Assembly (NCBI RefSeq): GCF_028610675.1
Contig: NZ_JAQQWS010000001.1
Location: forward strand, 992,001 to 1,056,000
Source: Alkalihalobacillus pseudalcaliphilus
Lineage (GTDB): Bacteria > Bacillota > Bacilli > Bacillales > Bacillaceae_D
Direction of reading: 5' to 3'
Length of the DNA: 64,000 nt
The translations under genes were made by a program, and so were the position numbers. The notes under the pieces are model-generated. The model saw only the letters and a program-made list of their open reading frames with translations, was not told the origin of the DNA and made no database searches. Shown here piece by piece: positions 52,129 through 61,259 of this stretch (the first letter of the stretch is position 1; every line of letters begins with the position of its first letter).

Positions 52129-52365
52129 ATGGGATCAGTACTCTTCCAACTCATTTCAATTCTTTTCATCATTATGCCGATCGCTCTGATCATTATTATC
52201 TCTATTTATGTAGTAAGAACCGTTCGCCGTTTAGAGAGAAGAGCGGATGAACGTTTAAAAATTGAGCAGAAAGTACTTGAAACACAGCAAACTCATCAAC
52301 AGTCTATGGAAAAGCTTGATCATCGACTAACAAACATTGAAAAAATGCTGAAAGAAGTAGACTAA
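52129..52365 (+). CDS. small membrane protein with cytoplasmic coiled coil
   Basis: A 78-aa protein: one hydrophobic helix (residues ~5-30, LISILFIIMPIALIIIISIY) then a charged coiled-coil (RRLERRADERLKIEQKVLET). AAAGGGG precedes the ATG. It forms an operon with the ArsR-like gene and may be its regulatory target or partner. Function unknown. Confidence 0.72.
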   Translation: MGSVLFQLISILFIIMPIALIIIISIYVVRTVRRLERRADERLKIEQKVLETQQTHQQSMEKLDHRLTNIEKMLKEVD

Positions 52366-52480
52366 TATAGAAAAAGTTCCGCTTATATTAATCATTTACA
52401 ATAGCGTCATGAAGTATAAAAAAACGCAGCTCAAATAATTTACTACAGCAAGATAATGAACCATACAGTTAGCACTGCAA

Positions 52481-52507
52481 AAAAGCTTGGGACATCCCAA
52501 GCTTTTT
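52481..52507 (+). terminator. Terminator after the ArsR operon
   Basis: AAAAGCTTGGG and CCCAAGCTTTT pair perfectly across a 5-base loop, then T. It lies about 115 bp past the membrane-protein stop; the stretch between shows no gene. Confidence 0.9.
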
Positions 52508-52544
52508 GTTAGCATATGCCACTTACTACTTTTTCTATGTCTAG

Positions 52545-53171
52545 CTAATCAATAATAATTACGTCTCCATCTCTTAATGCTTTAAAAAGTATCTTATTCG
52601 TAATCATATATTGAATAGACTTTTCTATAAGCTTAGATTCAGGGTGGTCAGATTGATAATGTGGGGCGATTACATAATTAATAATATGAAGTCCATTCCA
52701 AACCGTTTCGTACTCTTCCCCATATGGCTTTAATTGAGGATCGTCAGTTAAATGTATACCCTTTAGAGTCGTTCCAAGAACACAAACACCAGCACTATAT
52801 CCACCGTACAGAACGTTTTTGTTTTCTTTATAGTATTTTTTGATAATTTCTCCAAAGCCACTCAATTTCATTGCTTGTGCTAAAACAAATGTATTTCCCC
52901 CTCTAACCCATATAACATCGTAACCATTCAGCTTTTTTTCTAATTTTGATTGCTGACTAAAATAATCCTTTAAATCTAAAATTTCTACGGTTAGACCCAA
53001 ATCTTGAAGTTCCAAAATATCAGCTTCATCACTTCGTTTTCTTCTGTCTAGATCCGTTGAAAAATCTAAGGCATTGTTTATATATGCTACTTTCTTATTA
53101 CCAAATTGAGTTAATTCTATTAATCTTTGTTTTTCGTTCCCAACTTTATAAGATGATAGATAAAATTTCAT
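52545..53171 (-). CDS. peptidase E-like protein (S51, class I glutamine-amidotransferase fold)
   Basis: A 208-aa protein with VIWVRGGNTFVLAQAMKLSG and the nucleophile elbow GGYSAGVCVLGTTL, plus a late VIAPHYQSDHPES segment that carries the His. These mark Ser-dependent peptidase E/cyanophycinase-type enzymes, which cleave Asp-X dipeptides. Monocistronic. Confidence 0.85.
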   Translation of the reverse strand: MKFYLSSYKVGNEKQRLIELTQFGNKKVAYINNALDFSTDLDRRKRSDEADILELQDLGLTVEILDLKDYFSQQSKLEKKLNGYDVIWVRGGNTFVLAQAMKLSGFGEIIKKYYKENKNVLYGGYSAGVCVLGTTLKGIHLTDDPQLKPYGEEYETVWNGLHIINYVIAPHYQSDHPESKLIEKSIQYMITNKILFKALRDGDVIIID

Positions 53172-53240
53172 GACAACTCCTTTCGAAAATATAAAAGTTT
53201 AGATTTTTGACCTCTTACATGCCATCCGAAAATAACCCTA

Positions 53241-53762
53241 TTATTCTGTTACTTCGGTTATTTTCTTATCTAATTTTTTCAGTGCATGTACTGAATGTTC
53301 CTGAATGATGCCTGTCTCTACAAAACCAAATGAAGCGTATAATTCTTTAGCTCTGACATTCCTTTTATGATAAAAGAGGTCTACATATTCAGCCTCGCCA
53401 TGTGACATCGTTTCAATATCCATCAACATTTTTCCAAAGGCAAGCTTGCCATATCCTTCCCCCTGATAGCGCTTATCAATCATAAAATGCCAAATGAAAT
53501 AAGTCTTCTTCCCGTAATTAACTTCATTTTGAAATGATTCATGATCTGTCGTATCATAAATATACATTAAAAATCCAACCATCCTATCATTCGCATAAAT
53601 AGCCAGTGGTGCAGCTGGTATACCTTCTTTATTCAACATATGAGCGTTTGCAAAGCATCTAAGGTTAGTAGTATCTAATATAAATTCTTTCTGATTTTCT
53701 TCAACTTCAAGTGCTATGACTTCCTCTATGTTATCCTCGGTTATATTTCGGAATTCAATCAT
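53241..53762 (-). CDS. GNAT family acetyltransferase (spermidine/BltD-like)
   Basis: A 173-aa protein: MIEFRNITEDNIEEVIALEV, WHFMIDKRYQGEGYGKLAFG (acetyl-CoA loop) and YHKRNVRAKELYASFGFVET, resembling BltD/PaiA-type polyamine acetyltransferases. The start at 53762 follows AAGGAGA. Substrate by resemblance only. Confidence 0.87.
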   Translation of the reverse strand: MIEFRNITEDNIEEVIALEVEENQKEFILDTTNLRCFANAHMLNKEGIPAAPLAIYANDRMVGFLMYIYDTTDHESFQNEVNYGKKTYFIWHFMIDKRYQGEGYGKLAFGKMLMDIETMSHGEAEYVDLFYHKRNVRAKELYASFGFVETGIIQEHSVHALKKLDKKITEVTE

Positions 53763-53854
53763 TTTTATCTCCTTTTTTAGTAGAGCCTTTTTCACATATG
53801 GCTTAAGACATGGTAATCGAAAAATGAACCATGCGGTACCTTCTCTAATCTGTT

Positions 53855-54235
53855 TTAATAACCATTAACGGAATTAATCCCGATTTCTTTTGCGTTTCTT
53901 TTCATCACGATTATGTCGTATTCTTCTGGGCTATGAACCTTAAAAAAGGTTGGCTCGGTTTGGTTTGAAGCCCGGGTTGCCCCTTCTTCAATTAGGAAGG
54001 TTAACGTATCCCCTTTTTGTTCTAGCTTAAGCTCTACCTCCCTTTCGGAAAAAATCAGAATGTATTCGGCACGGCCATCGCGATTAAACACATGAACAAA
54101 CTCATTTTCATCTTTTTGATGACTTAGTTCTTTAACGGAATCATCCACTTTGCTATACACCACTTCTACAGCCGATAACCCACTTTGACAGGCCGTTAAA
54201 CATACGAGTAAAATTAGCCCTATCACTTTTTTCAT
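53855..54235 (-). CDS. hypothetical lipoprotein
   Basis: A 126-aa precursor with a lipoprotein signal (KKVIGLILLVCLTAC, lipobox LTAC) and a mature domain of about 107 residues of alternating strands. It should sit on the outer face of the membrane. The ATG at 54235 is chosen because the signal peptide begins there. Family not recognised. Confidence 0.7.
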   Translation of the reverse strand: MKKVIGLILLVCLTACQSGLSAVEVVYSKVDDSVKELSHQKDENEFVHVFNRDGRAEYILIFSEREVELKLEQKGDTLTFLIEEGATRASNQTEPTFFKVHSPEEYDIIVMKRNAKEIGINSVNGY

Positions 54236-54311
54236 CCTTCTCACCCTCACCATTTATGAACTAATTGTATCTATTAGCAAGTCTAGCAATATATCCTCCG
54301 TTAATTGTCCT

Positions 54312-54527
54312 CTATACGACCGTTTGTCCTTGATAGTCGGATGAACTCCTTTCGACGCCATCCACATCCTCAAGCGTAAAGTCAGGTTCCTCCTCACCAA
54401 TCATTAATGCTTTTCTCAGTTCTCTCTCTTCACTTGTAACCCACCAGTAGATAGAAAAGCCATACCATAAAACGCTCCAATGATTATCAAATAAGTCACT
54501 AATTTCTTCAAAATTCCTTACCACCAA
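54312..54527 (-). pseudogene. truncated thioredoxin-like (TlpA/ResA-type) gene remnant
   Basis: The 71-aa frame ends EEEPDFTLEDVDGVERSSSD followed by YQGQTVV and a stop. That is the N-terminal start of a redoxin domain up to the strand before the CxxC active site; everything after it is missing. The first half (NHWSVLWYGFSIYWWVTSEE) looks like a membrane or spacer segment. The gene is cut before its catalytic site and cannot be a working oxidoreductase. Confidence 0.6.
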
Positions 54528-54573
54528 TCTATTAAATCTACCTCTTTCATATATGAATCTTACAAGTTATTAA

Positions 54574-55380
54574 TTAAGAAGACTGACCAAATCGAAAAGC
54601 ACCAAACATGCCGATTATAAGACAAATCAATACGACAGTTAATTGCCATAACCCCTCAGGCATTCCCGGATACAAAACAACCAATGCACCACTTAAAATT
54701 CCAATAATGACCGCATAGGTTTGCTGATAATAATGATTAATAAGATAATAAACGAGCTTAGCGGTCATCAAGACACCGATTAATACCCCACTTCCAACCG
54801 CAAAAATAACGGGCCAATTAAGTGAAACCGCACCGTGTACGGCCGTTTCATATGCACCAACAATATTTAAAATCAACGCACCACTGATCCCTGGTAAGAC
54901 CAGAGCTACACTCCCAATCCAGCCCGCACCAAATAGAAAAAAGTAGTCACCGAGACTTAACTGAACCAATATTTCATCATTAGCAGGTATCCAATTGAGG
55001 CCAGCTACAAAGATAAAGCCTACACAAATTAAAAAATAATGCATGCCTTTATACGTACGATCCCCGTTTAAGCCCGAACGCCATATAAATGGTAACATTC
55101 CAATAATTAAACCGATAAAAAAATAGTGTATTTCAAGTGGATAATGCTGTAATAAAAAACTGATGGCCATTAAAGAGAATACCAAACCAATCACGACACC
55201 AACACCAATAGGCACAAGAAAATATATCGCTTTCCGCCAATTTTTCGTAGATAATAATTGAAGGGACTCTATGACTCTTTCATAAATTCCCAGTAGCATC
55301 GCAATCGTGCTACTACTCACACCCGGAACCGCTTCAACGATACCCATCGCTATACCTCTTAAACTATTTTTCCAATTCAT
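54574..55380 (-). CDS. DUF368 polyprenyl-phosphate translocase family protein
   Basis: A 268-aa protein with about eight membrane helices and the family hallmarks GIAMGIVEAVPGVSSSTIAM near the N-terminus and VALVLPGISGALILNIVGAY in the middle. DUF368 proteins (PopT) were shown to recycle undecaprenyl phosphate across the membrane for wall synthesis. Start at 55380 with AAGGGGG four bases upstream. Monocistronic. Confidence 0.9.
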   Translation of the reverse strand: MNWKNSLRGIAMGIVEAVPGVSSSTIAMLLGIYERVIESLQLLSTKNWRKAIYFLVPIGVGVVIGLVFSLMAISFLLQHYPLEIHYFFIGLIIGMLPFIWRSGLNGDRTYKGMHYFLICVGFIFVAGLNWIPANDEILVQLSLGDYFFLFGAGWIGSVALVLPGISGALILNIVGAYETAVHGAVSLNWPVIFAVGSGVLIGVLMTAKLVYYLINHYYQQTYAVIIGILSGALVVLYPGMPEGLWQLTVVLICLIIGMFGAFRFGQSS

Positions 55381-55399
55381 TCTTACCCCCTTGGAATAC

Positions 55400-55640
55400 A
55401 AATTAAAATGTATACAAAACGCACATGGCGAAGCCCATTCACTTCGCCACCAACAAAGATAAAAGAAATGGTGACTACTTATTAAACTGCTGCACTTATT
55501 ACAACTCCATCACCATCAGGAGTCGCACGAACAATTAGGGCATAGTCCCCTGCTGATGTCATCTCTTGCAAGATGGATGACCAGTTAACTTCAAGGCACA
55601 AACTATCGCCCCAAAGTATCTTTCATACCAATCTCTATCA
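55400..55640. repeat. Interspersed intergenic repeat (copy I)
   Basis: ATGGCGAAGCCCATTCACTT, CACCATCAGGAGTCGCACGA, GATGGATGACCAGTTAACTT and CAAGGCACAAACTATCGCCC repeat copy J (62350-62550) and 16930-17140, and are inverted with respect to copies D and E. The promoter of the NUDIX gene follows. Confidence 0.82.
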
Positions 55641-55677
55641 AGTATAATGGATATAACATACAAAAGGGGGAATTATT

Positions 55678-56139
55678 ATGGGTTATCCTATCCGCGTAAA
55701 AGCAGGTGCACTTATTATTGAAAACAAAACGGTCTTACTTATTGAATACTTTGATGAGAATGGTTTACATTATAACTTACCTGGAGGAGGTGTTGAAGCT
55801 CGTGAATCTATCACAGAAGCTGTTATGAGGGAGGCAAAAGAAGAGGCTTCTATCGATGTGTCAGTAGGTCCTTTAGCATTTGTATACGATTATACGCCCA
55901 GCAAAAATGAACAAAAATATGGCCCCATACCTTCGCTTGCCCTATATTTCGCCTGTCAAAGAAATCAAGAGACAACCGCTAAGCTTCCAGCAAACCCGGA
56001 TAAAAATCAAACAGCTGTTAGGTGGATTCCGCTGGCTGATTTAGCACAAGTGACTCTTTTCCCACAAATTCAGCAGCATATTATCGAATATGCTCAGCAC
56101 AATAAGAAAGCGACCTTCCTAGAAGAACATAGTCTCTAA
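55678..56139 (+). CDS. NUDIX hydrolase
   Basis: A 153-aa protein with Nudix box GGGVEARESITEAVMREAKE followed by EASIDV. KAGALIIENKTVLLIEYFDE is the first strand pair. AAAGGGGG precedes the ATG. Substrate unknown. It is the fourth NUDIX gene in the window. Confidence 0.88.
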   Translation: MGYPIRVKAGALIIENKTVLLIEYFDENGLHYNLPGGGVEARESITEAVMREAKEEASIDVSVGPLAFVYDYTPSKNEQKYGPIPSLALYFACQRNQETTAKLPANPDKNQTAVRWIPLADLAQVTLFPQIQQHIIEYAQHNKKATFLEEHSL

Positions 56140-56143
56140 GTAA

Positions 56144-56175
56144 TCAAGAAAAGGGAGGCCCTCCCCTTTTCTTGA
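56144..56175 (+). terminator. Terminator of the NUDIX gene
   Basis: TCAAGAAAAGGGAGG and CTCCCCTTTTCTTGA form a 14 to 15-bp stem with a two-base loop and one extra C. The T-run after it is absent, so termination efficiency is uncertain. Confidence 0.6.
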
Positions 56176-56278
56176 AATGAGTCCCTTTCATACATACACA
56201 ACCACTTTCGTATGTTCTGTAAAAGCTCCTATGTGTTTCTGCACATCATGATATGTATACAAATTCAACCTCAGACAA

Positions 56279-56404
56279 TCACTTGTTCTGCTCTTTATCT
56301 TGCATGAGTTCAATCAATGTTTGATTTTGTTCTACAATGGTGGAAAGCTTTCTTTCGATCGCAAATAAAGTTACAAATAGTACTACAAATGCAACTAATA
56401 GCAT
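56279..56404 (-). CDS. small membrane protein (41 aa), YrzO-like
   Basis: The frame reads MLLVAFVVLFVTLFAIERKL, STIVEQNQTLIELMQDKEQNK: one membrane helix and a short coiled-coil tail. AGAGGTGATG is placed properly before the ATG. It resembles the short one-helix proteins annotated YrzO in Bacillus; that name is tentative. Function unknown. The rest of the 520-bp gap around it shows no further gene. Confidence 0.65.
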   Translation of the reverse strand: MLLVAFVVLFVTLFAIERKLSTIVEQNQTLIELMQDKEQNK

Positions 56405-56661
56405 ACACCATCACCTCTTTTCTGCTCTTCAATGCATCATTCTAAAATCTCTTCCACAACAGGATCAGTAGAACATAGTAATAATGACAGCAGGAACATT
56501 GGCAATAGACTCTTCTTCACCTGCATCAACATCCGGCTTTTTACAAAACCTCAGAATTTCATCAACTTTACCAATAGCTATATTTATATATTCTATAAAT
56601 ATATGGTTAATACCTTTTAGAAAGACCCATTAACCATTGTGTATCTGGCTCATTGTACCAA

Positions 56662-57552
56662 CTAATCCTTCTTCTGCTTCTGAAAAGTAAGCCATGCTGG
56701 CGATTTTTGAAAAGGAAGATCTTGATAGAGGGCACGTGCATAAGGACTTGTACTATCAAATTCACCCGTTATATATGTCTTACCTTGTTCCCTACTCCAG
56801 ATCATTTGCTCCGTTGCTAAGTATGGCAAAATATCGATCTGATTCAGGTCTTTTACTCCACACCAGCCAAACTCATTCGTCATTTCATCCTCTCCGGCGT
56901 GTAAAAACGAATAGGCAATGATTTCATTTTTTTCATCAACATAAACGAAGCTGGCTTCCGAAATGATATCCTCCGCCATCACTAATTTCTCCCATTGCTC
57001 TACGCTCATATGAGCAACAGGGTTGGCTCGATGCGTTTCTTCATAATTCTGTTGAACAAGCCTAACTAGCTGTTTCATAAGCTGAGGTGTGGAGACCATC
57101 TCCCCTAAAGTTGTGATTCTCCCTACCGAATCACTAAATTGAACCTTTAATTCAATATTATTTAGCTCTAAGGTCGGCATATAAGTCCTGCGAATTTCAT
57201 TAAATTGATTCATTTGAAGTGTATGAATGACTTCCTTTTCACTTTCCCACACCGAGATTTGTATAAAGCCCCTCTTTACATGTTCTACTAATTCGTTAAA
57301 CAAAAACGGAGCAACATCCAACTGACGATATTGGGAATCTATCAAAAACTTCACATATGTACTGCTTGGATGAAAGGCATTTTCCCAGCCAATAATGATC
57401 CCAACTAATCGTTTTTCTACATAAGCACCAAAAGCAGCGGTGTATTTTTCACTTTGTATAAGTGCCATATATGATGAGTCTGCTTTATTTTCTTTCAGTA
57501 ACTGCTGCAGCGCTTGTTCATCACTTTGACCATATCGCCGAACATCCACCAT
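56662..57552 (-). CDS. GNAT-type protein with two domains
   Basis: About 296 aa. The N-terminal half has a GNAT-like pattern (AFGAYVEKRLVGIIIGWENA, VKFLIDSQYRQLDVAPFLFN) without a clear R-x-x-G-x-A loop; the C-terminal half has a second one (SFVYVDEKNEIIAYSFLHAG, TSPYARALYQDLPFQKSPAW). It may be a tandem GNAT in which one half is degenerate. GGGAGG lies upstream of ATG 57552/57555. Monocistronic. Confidence 0.75.
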   Translation of the reverse strand: MVDVRRYGQSDEQALQQLLKENKADSSYMALIQSEKYTAAFGAYVEKRLVGIIIGWENAFHPSSTYVKFLIDSQYRQLDVAPFLFNELVEHVKRGFIQISVWESEKEVIHTLQMNQFNEIRRTYMPTLELNNIELKVQFSDSVGRITTLGEMVSTPQLMKQLVRLVQQNYEETHRANPVAHMSVEQWEKLVMAEDIISEASFVYVDEKNEIIAYSFLHAGEDEMTNEFGWCGVKDLNQIDILPYLATEQMIWSREQGKTYITGEFDSTSPYARALYQDLPFQKSPAWLTFQKQKKD

Positions 57553-57732
57553 CATAAAACCTCCCTTTACTTCCATATTTAGTCTACCTATTAATCAAGA
57601 ATTTTCAACCTATTTTTTTATGTCGTTCTTCCAGTCATTACATTTGATTACATTAACTAGACTTGTTAAGATAAGAATATATTAAAGATAAAAAGAGTCT
57701 ATAATAACTATAATACAAGGAGTGGAAAATAA

Positions 57733-58629
57733 ATGGTAGATGTAATCATTATTGGAGCTGGTCCAGCCGGGTTAAACGCCGCCTTAGTTTTAGGGCGTTC
57801 ACGAAAGAGCACGATTATTTTTGATGATGATCGTCCTAGAAATGCTGTTACACAGGAATCTCATGGTTTCATCACACGCGACGGCACGAGCCCAAAGGAA
57901 TTCCGTCAACTTGGTAGACAAGAACTTAAACAGTACCCAACCATCACGATAAAAAACGAACATATCCAATCCGTTCAAAAAATGGATAATGTCTTCCACG
58001 TGACTTCAGTAACAGGTGTAACGTATAGGAGTAAAAAAGTAATTTTAGCAACTGGATTAAAGGATGTCTTGCCTTCTGTACCAAAAATCCAGGAATATTA
58101 CGGGAGAAGCTTATTTGTTTGTCCATTTTGTGATGGCTGGGAGCTTCGTGATCAACCGTTAGCGATTATTTCAGAAGAACCATCTAGCACCCATATGGTT
58201 CAAATGCTCTTTAATTGGAGTAGAGATTTAGCTTTATTTACAAATGGAAGACCACTAAAGCCTGAGCTAAAAGAGGAAATGCAACGAAAGGGTATACCTT
58301 TTTATGAACAAATCATTTCAGAATTAAAAGGTATTCACGGTCAATTGGAAGCAGTCATTCTACCGGATGGTACGGCAGTAAAACGGAGTGGTGGATTTAT
58401 CGGTGTTCAGCAAAAGCAGGCATCCGACTTTGCTCAACAATTAGGCTGTCAGATGAATGAAATGGGTGCTATTCAAACCGATGACTTCGGCCGAACAACC
58501 ATAAGCGGTCTGTTTGCTTGTGGAGATACTTCATATATTGCACCGTCACAACTTATCATTGCAGCAGCAGACGGCAGTAAAGCCGCTATTGGAATCGTTG
58601 CAGATATGCTGGTTGAGAGTGATTCTTAA
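57733..58629 (+). CDS. thioredoxin-reductase-like FAD/NAD(P)-dependent oxidoreductase
   Basis: A 298-aa protein with the FAD-binding VIIIGAGPAGLNAALVLGRS, redox-active CPFC (VCPFCDGWELRDQPLAIIS) and the C-terminal GLFACGDTSYIAPSQLIIAA. These are TrxB-type features. The NAD(P)-binding GxGxxA motif is poorly kept around SEEPSSTHMVQ, as in related ferredoxin/bacilliredoxin reductases. AAGGAG precedes the ATG. It converges on an Rrf2 gene, a family that often senses redox state. Confidence 0.87.
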   Translation: MVDVIIIGAGPAGLNAALVLGRSRKSTIIFDDDRPRNAVTQESHGFITRDGTSPKEFRQLGRQELKQYPTITIKNEHIQSVQKMDNVFHVTSVTGVTYRSKKVILATGLKDVLPSVPKIQEYYGRSLFVCPFCDGWELRDQPLAIISEEPSSTHMVQMLFNWSRDLALFTNGRPLKPELKEEMQRKGIPFYEQIISELKGIHGQLEAVILPDGTAVKRSGGFIGVQQKQASDFAQQLGCQMNEMGAIQTDDFGRTTISGLFACGDTSYIAPSQLIIAAADGSKAAIGIVADMLVESDS

Positions 58630-58778
58630 CATAATCCCCAAATAAATGAAGAAAGCAGCTTATAAAAAGCTGCTTTCTCCCCATTACTTTTCATTTTCCA
58701 GACTCTCATGCCAAAGCCAACTGCAATAACTACCAAAATACTACCAATCAGTGTAACAATTGTAACAATAGCCTCCAT
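58626..58778 (-). CDS. small membrane protein (50 aa), tentative
   Basis: MEAIVTIVTLIGSILVVIAV then GFGMRVWKMKSNGEK: one membrane helix and a basic end. AAGGAG lies ten bases before the ATG. The 3' part runs through the terminator stem of the oxidoreductase gene and overlaps its stop, so the true protein may be real but its tail is constrained by the hairpin. Confidence 0.5.
   Translation of the reverse strand: MEAIVTIVTLIGSILVVIAVGFGMRVWKMKSNGEKAAFYKLLSSFIWGLC
58651..58677. terminator. Terminator of the oxidoreductase gene
   Basis: GAAAGCAGCTT and AAGCTGCTTTC form a perfect 11-bp stem with a short loop, 22 bp past the stop. Confidence 0.8.
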
Positions 58779-58842
58779 ATCGATTATTCTCCTTCTTTTT
58801 TACAAAAAAGGTGATTCTCGTCACTTCATTCTTAAACCCTTC

Positions 58843-59262
58843 CTATGTGCCACTAGGCATTTTTGGGACGATTTCGCTTAGCTTCTTCTCACGTAGGTAC
58901 ACATTCATCTGCTCCTCCGCTTCAATCATTACTTCTTCAATCAAACAGCCTCTCTCCTCATCTGGAGAGCGATGAAGTATGGAGCAATAAAATAAAGAAG
59001 ACTGGCCTTCAATTGCTTGGATGACATCTAAAAATGAAATATGCTTCGGCTGTTTCGCTAACATATATCCACCTTTTACACCAGGAGAAGATATAATTAA
59101 TCCTGCCTTCACAAGCTTTGTTAAAATCTTTGATAAATAGGTCGCAGATAAATCTTGTTTCTGAGCTAAAGGCTCCACACCGACCGCTTTTCCTTGCGAT
59201 TGAGCCGCTAGATAAACCATGGTGTGTAAAGCATAGTTTGTTGCTTTTGAATATTTCATCAT
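58843..59262 (-). CDS. Rrf2-family transcriptional regulator
   Basis: A 139-aa protein starting MMKYSKATNYALHTMVYLAA, with wHTH LAQKQDLSATYLSKILTKLV and the wing GVKGGYMLAKQPKHISFLDV. Two Cys residues (FYCSIL, RGCLIE) lie where IscR/NsrR carry three cluster ligands, so an iron-sulfur or thiol switch is possible but not certain. It converges on the TrxB-like gene. Confidence 0.87.
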   Translation of the reverse strand: MMKYSKATNYALHTMVYLAAQSQGKAVGVEPLAQKQDLSATYLSKILTKLVKAGLIISSPGVKGGYMLAKQPKHISFLDVIQAIEGQSSLFYCSILHRSPDEERGCLIEEVMIEAEEQMNVYLREKKLSEIVPKMPSGT

Positions 59263-59333
59263 TTCCCCCTACAAAACCGACAATCGATATCTTTATTATA
59301 GGCGAAGGCGTCCTTCTTAATCAAATCTAGTCG

Positions 59334-60589
59334 TTATGCCTTTTCTTTCTCAATCAAATCTAATACAGTATGTAAATGAATATCTTCATCGAGCATGCTA
59401 GGCTCCCACGGAATATATTGATCTGGCTTAACACCAACACCATCAATTCCTCTTCCATCATCAACGGCTGATATCTTCGTGGTTGGATAGAGAAAGTCAA
59501 ACGAATCATAAGATTGAATGCAACAATTAGCATAGTCAATCGCTCCTGCTGTATATCGACCAACGATTGTTGTTGAGGGAGATTTTTGGCAAATTTGTAC
59601 AAAACTATCACCTGAACTAGCACATTCATAGTCTGTTAAAATATATATCTTTTGCTAGAGTTTCTTACTTTTGATAAAAGGTTTTCCGCCATCTTCAGAC
59701 TCAAGCGGTGATGCAACAAACCCTTTACCGCGAAACTTTTTTAACTGCAAGCTTTCTTCACTTACATATCTCAATTCAGAATCCGTTAAGCGATCACTCT
59801 CTAGAAATTCTTCAAATAACCGAATCCTGATGTCAACATTTCGTTCTGTATAATTAACATAGTTAATATCTCCATGTGGATTTAATTCCTTTAAGCTCCT
59901 ATCACTTGGAAAAATATACGATAATAAAGGAAAATAGGTGATATCATTTCCACCATAATTGGTCCGAACATCAAAAATAAGATACTTGGCTTGGTGAAGA
60001 CTTTTTTGTTTTTGCTCAAGTAACGTCTCAACAACCGCCTGATTACTAAAGTCTTCTAAGCAAAAATAACCTGTATCCGCATTCATTTCTTGATATGTAT
60101 GACATGCCTCTCTTTTTTTCTTCGTGTACTTATCTAATCGTTTTACTTCTATCATATTACCATCACTTACGGTTACATATGTGGCTCTTTTTAATATTGG
60201 CTCCCAGTTCTGTCTTTCATGAACAAGGTAAAATATGATCGTATTGCTGACCGAGGCTATCAATTGCTTGCCCATCTACCTCAATAATTTGAGCACCTAT
60301 CTGCCAATCCCCTTGCTCCGCACTTATAATAAAGATTCGGTCGTTGAATCTCCTTACTTTAAATCCTAACGAGAAATCTAAACCCTTCTTGTCGATGACA
60401 GCAACATGTTTATCACAAAAAGTCATCGCATACTCAGTCACTAATCGAAAAAAATTCCTCCTCATTTAAATGAATTTTTAGAATTTTTTCTAGAAAACTG
60501 TCAGTAGGAGCCCCTTTGTTTTCATTCAATCCAGCATAGTCCTTATACATAATCGAGATAATATCTTTAAAGATGTCTACTGAATTCAT
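59334..60589 (-). pseudogene. S41 (C-terminal processing) peptidase, frameshifted
   Basis: The ATG at 60589 follows AAAGGGGG and starts MNSVDIFKDIISIMYKDYAG. The frame breaks near 60465, resumes with a PDZ-like part (FKVRRFNDRIFIISAEQGDW, QIIEVDGQAIDSLG), breaks again near 60240, and continues with YLIFDVRTNYGGND. After a TAG in place of a codon (KSKKL-stop-QKIYI) it reads LTDYECASSGDSFVQICQKS with the catalytic Ser, then VGRYTAGAIDY and GIDGVGVKPDQYIPW. Two frameshifts and one nonsense codon break an otherwise complete S41 peptidase. Confidence 0.8.
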
Positions 60590-60693
60590 CGAATTACCCC
60601 CTTTTATTACTAGTTATTTTATCAAACGATCAAGAATTTTATAATAATAATAAAATATTTTCAATAAAACCCCTCCACAAACATGGGAGAGGT

Positions 60694-61257
60694 TTAAATT
60701 ATTTTCAGTAATTGTTCCTTCGCTTGGTGAATGATCGGTGATTGATTTGCTTCAAGGATATAAATAGGTTTGATACTTTCCCCCTGAATCCAACTCTTCT
60801 CAACAAGTTGAATGTGTTCTAACTCAGATAATCTTGTAGAAATAATCCTTGGTGTCGCTACCTTTAGCACCTTTTTTATTTCATTAAACTGTTGATAGTT
60901 TTGAGAGAGAGCTAAAAGCATTGGCCATGTCCACTTTTTCGCTGCCAAAAATCCTTTGTTTAGATTCTGTTCAGACTCCATAATAACCGATGCAGCTTCC
61001 ATTAAAACTTTCCCTTTCTCCGTCAAATAATATTCAGGGAATAAAGGATGCGTACGTTCATTAGCTGAAATCGAATTGATGTAGTGACCGTCCATGAGTG
61101 CTTTTAAATTTTCACTTAATCTAGCAGGTGATATTTGCAGTTTATGTAGCAGTGGTGTAAATCGACCACCAGACTTTTCAAGCTGTGTAATAATAGGAAT
61201 TTTCCACCTGCCTGAAAGCTCTTTCGTGATGTGGATCAGTGGAGAAATCTCAATCAT
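60694..61257 (-). CDS. tandem HxlR-domain transcriptional regulator
   Basis: A 187-aa protein with two HxlR-like winged helices: residues ~8-75 (ELSGRWKIPIITQLEKSGGR, LHKLQISPARLSENLKALMD) and ~105-170 (KKWTWPMLLALSQNYQQFNE, VLKVATPRIISTRLSELEHI). Usual HxlR proteins are about 110-130 aa with one domain and work as dimers; this one may act as a fused dimer. It starts 3 bp after the VOC gene stop and is probably co-transcribed with it. Confidence 0.8.
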   Translation of the reverse strand: MIEISPLIHITKELSGRWKIPIITQLEKSGGRFTPLLHKLQISPARLSENLKALMDGHYINSISANERTHPLFPEYYLTEKGKVLMEAASVIMESEQNLNKGFLAAKKWTWPMLLALSQNYQQFNEIKKVLKVATPRIISTRLSELEHIQLVEKSWIQGESIKPIYILEANQSPIIHQAKEQLLKII

Positions 61258-61259
61258 TT

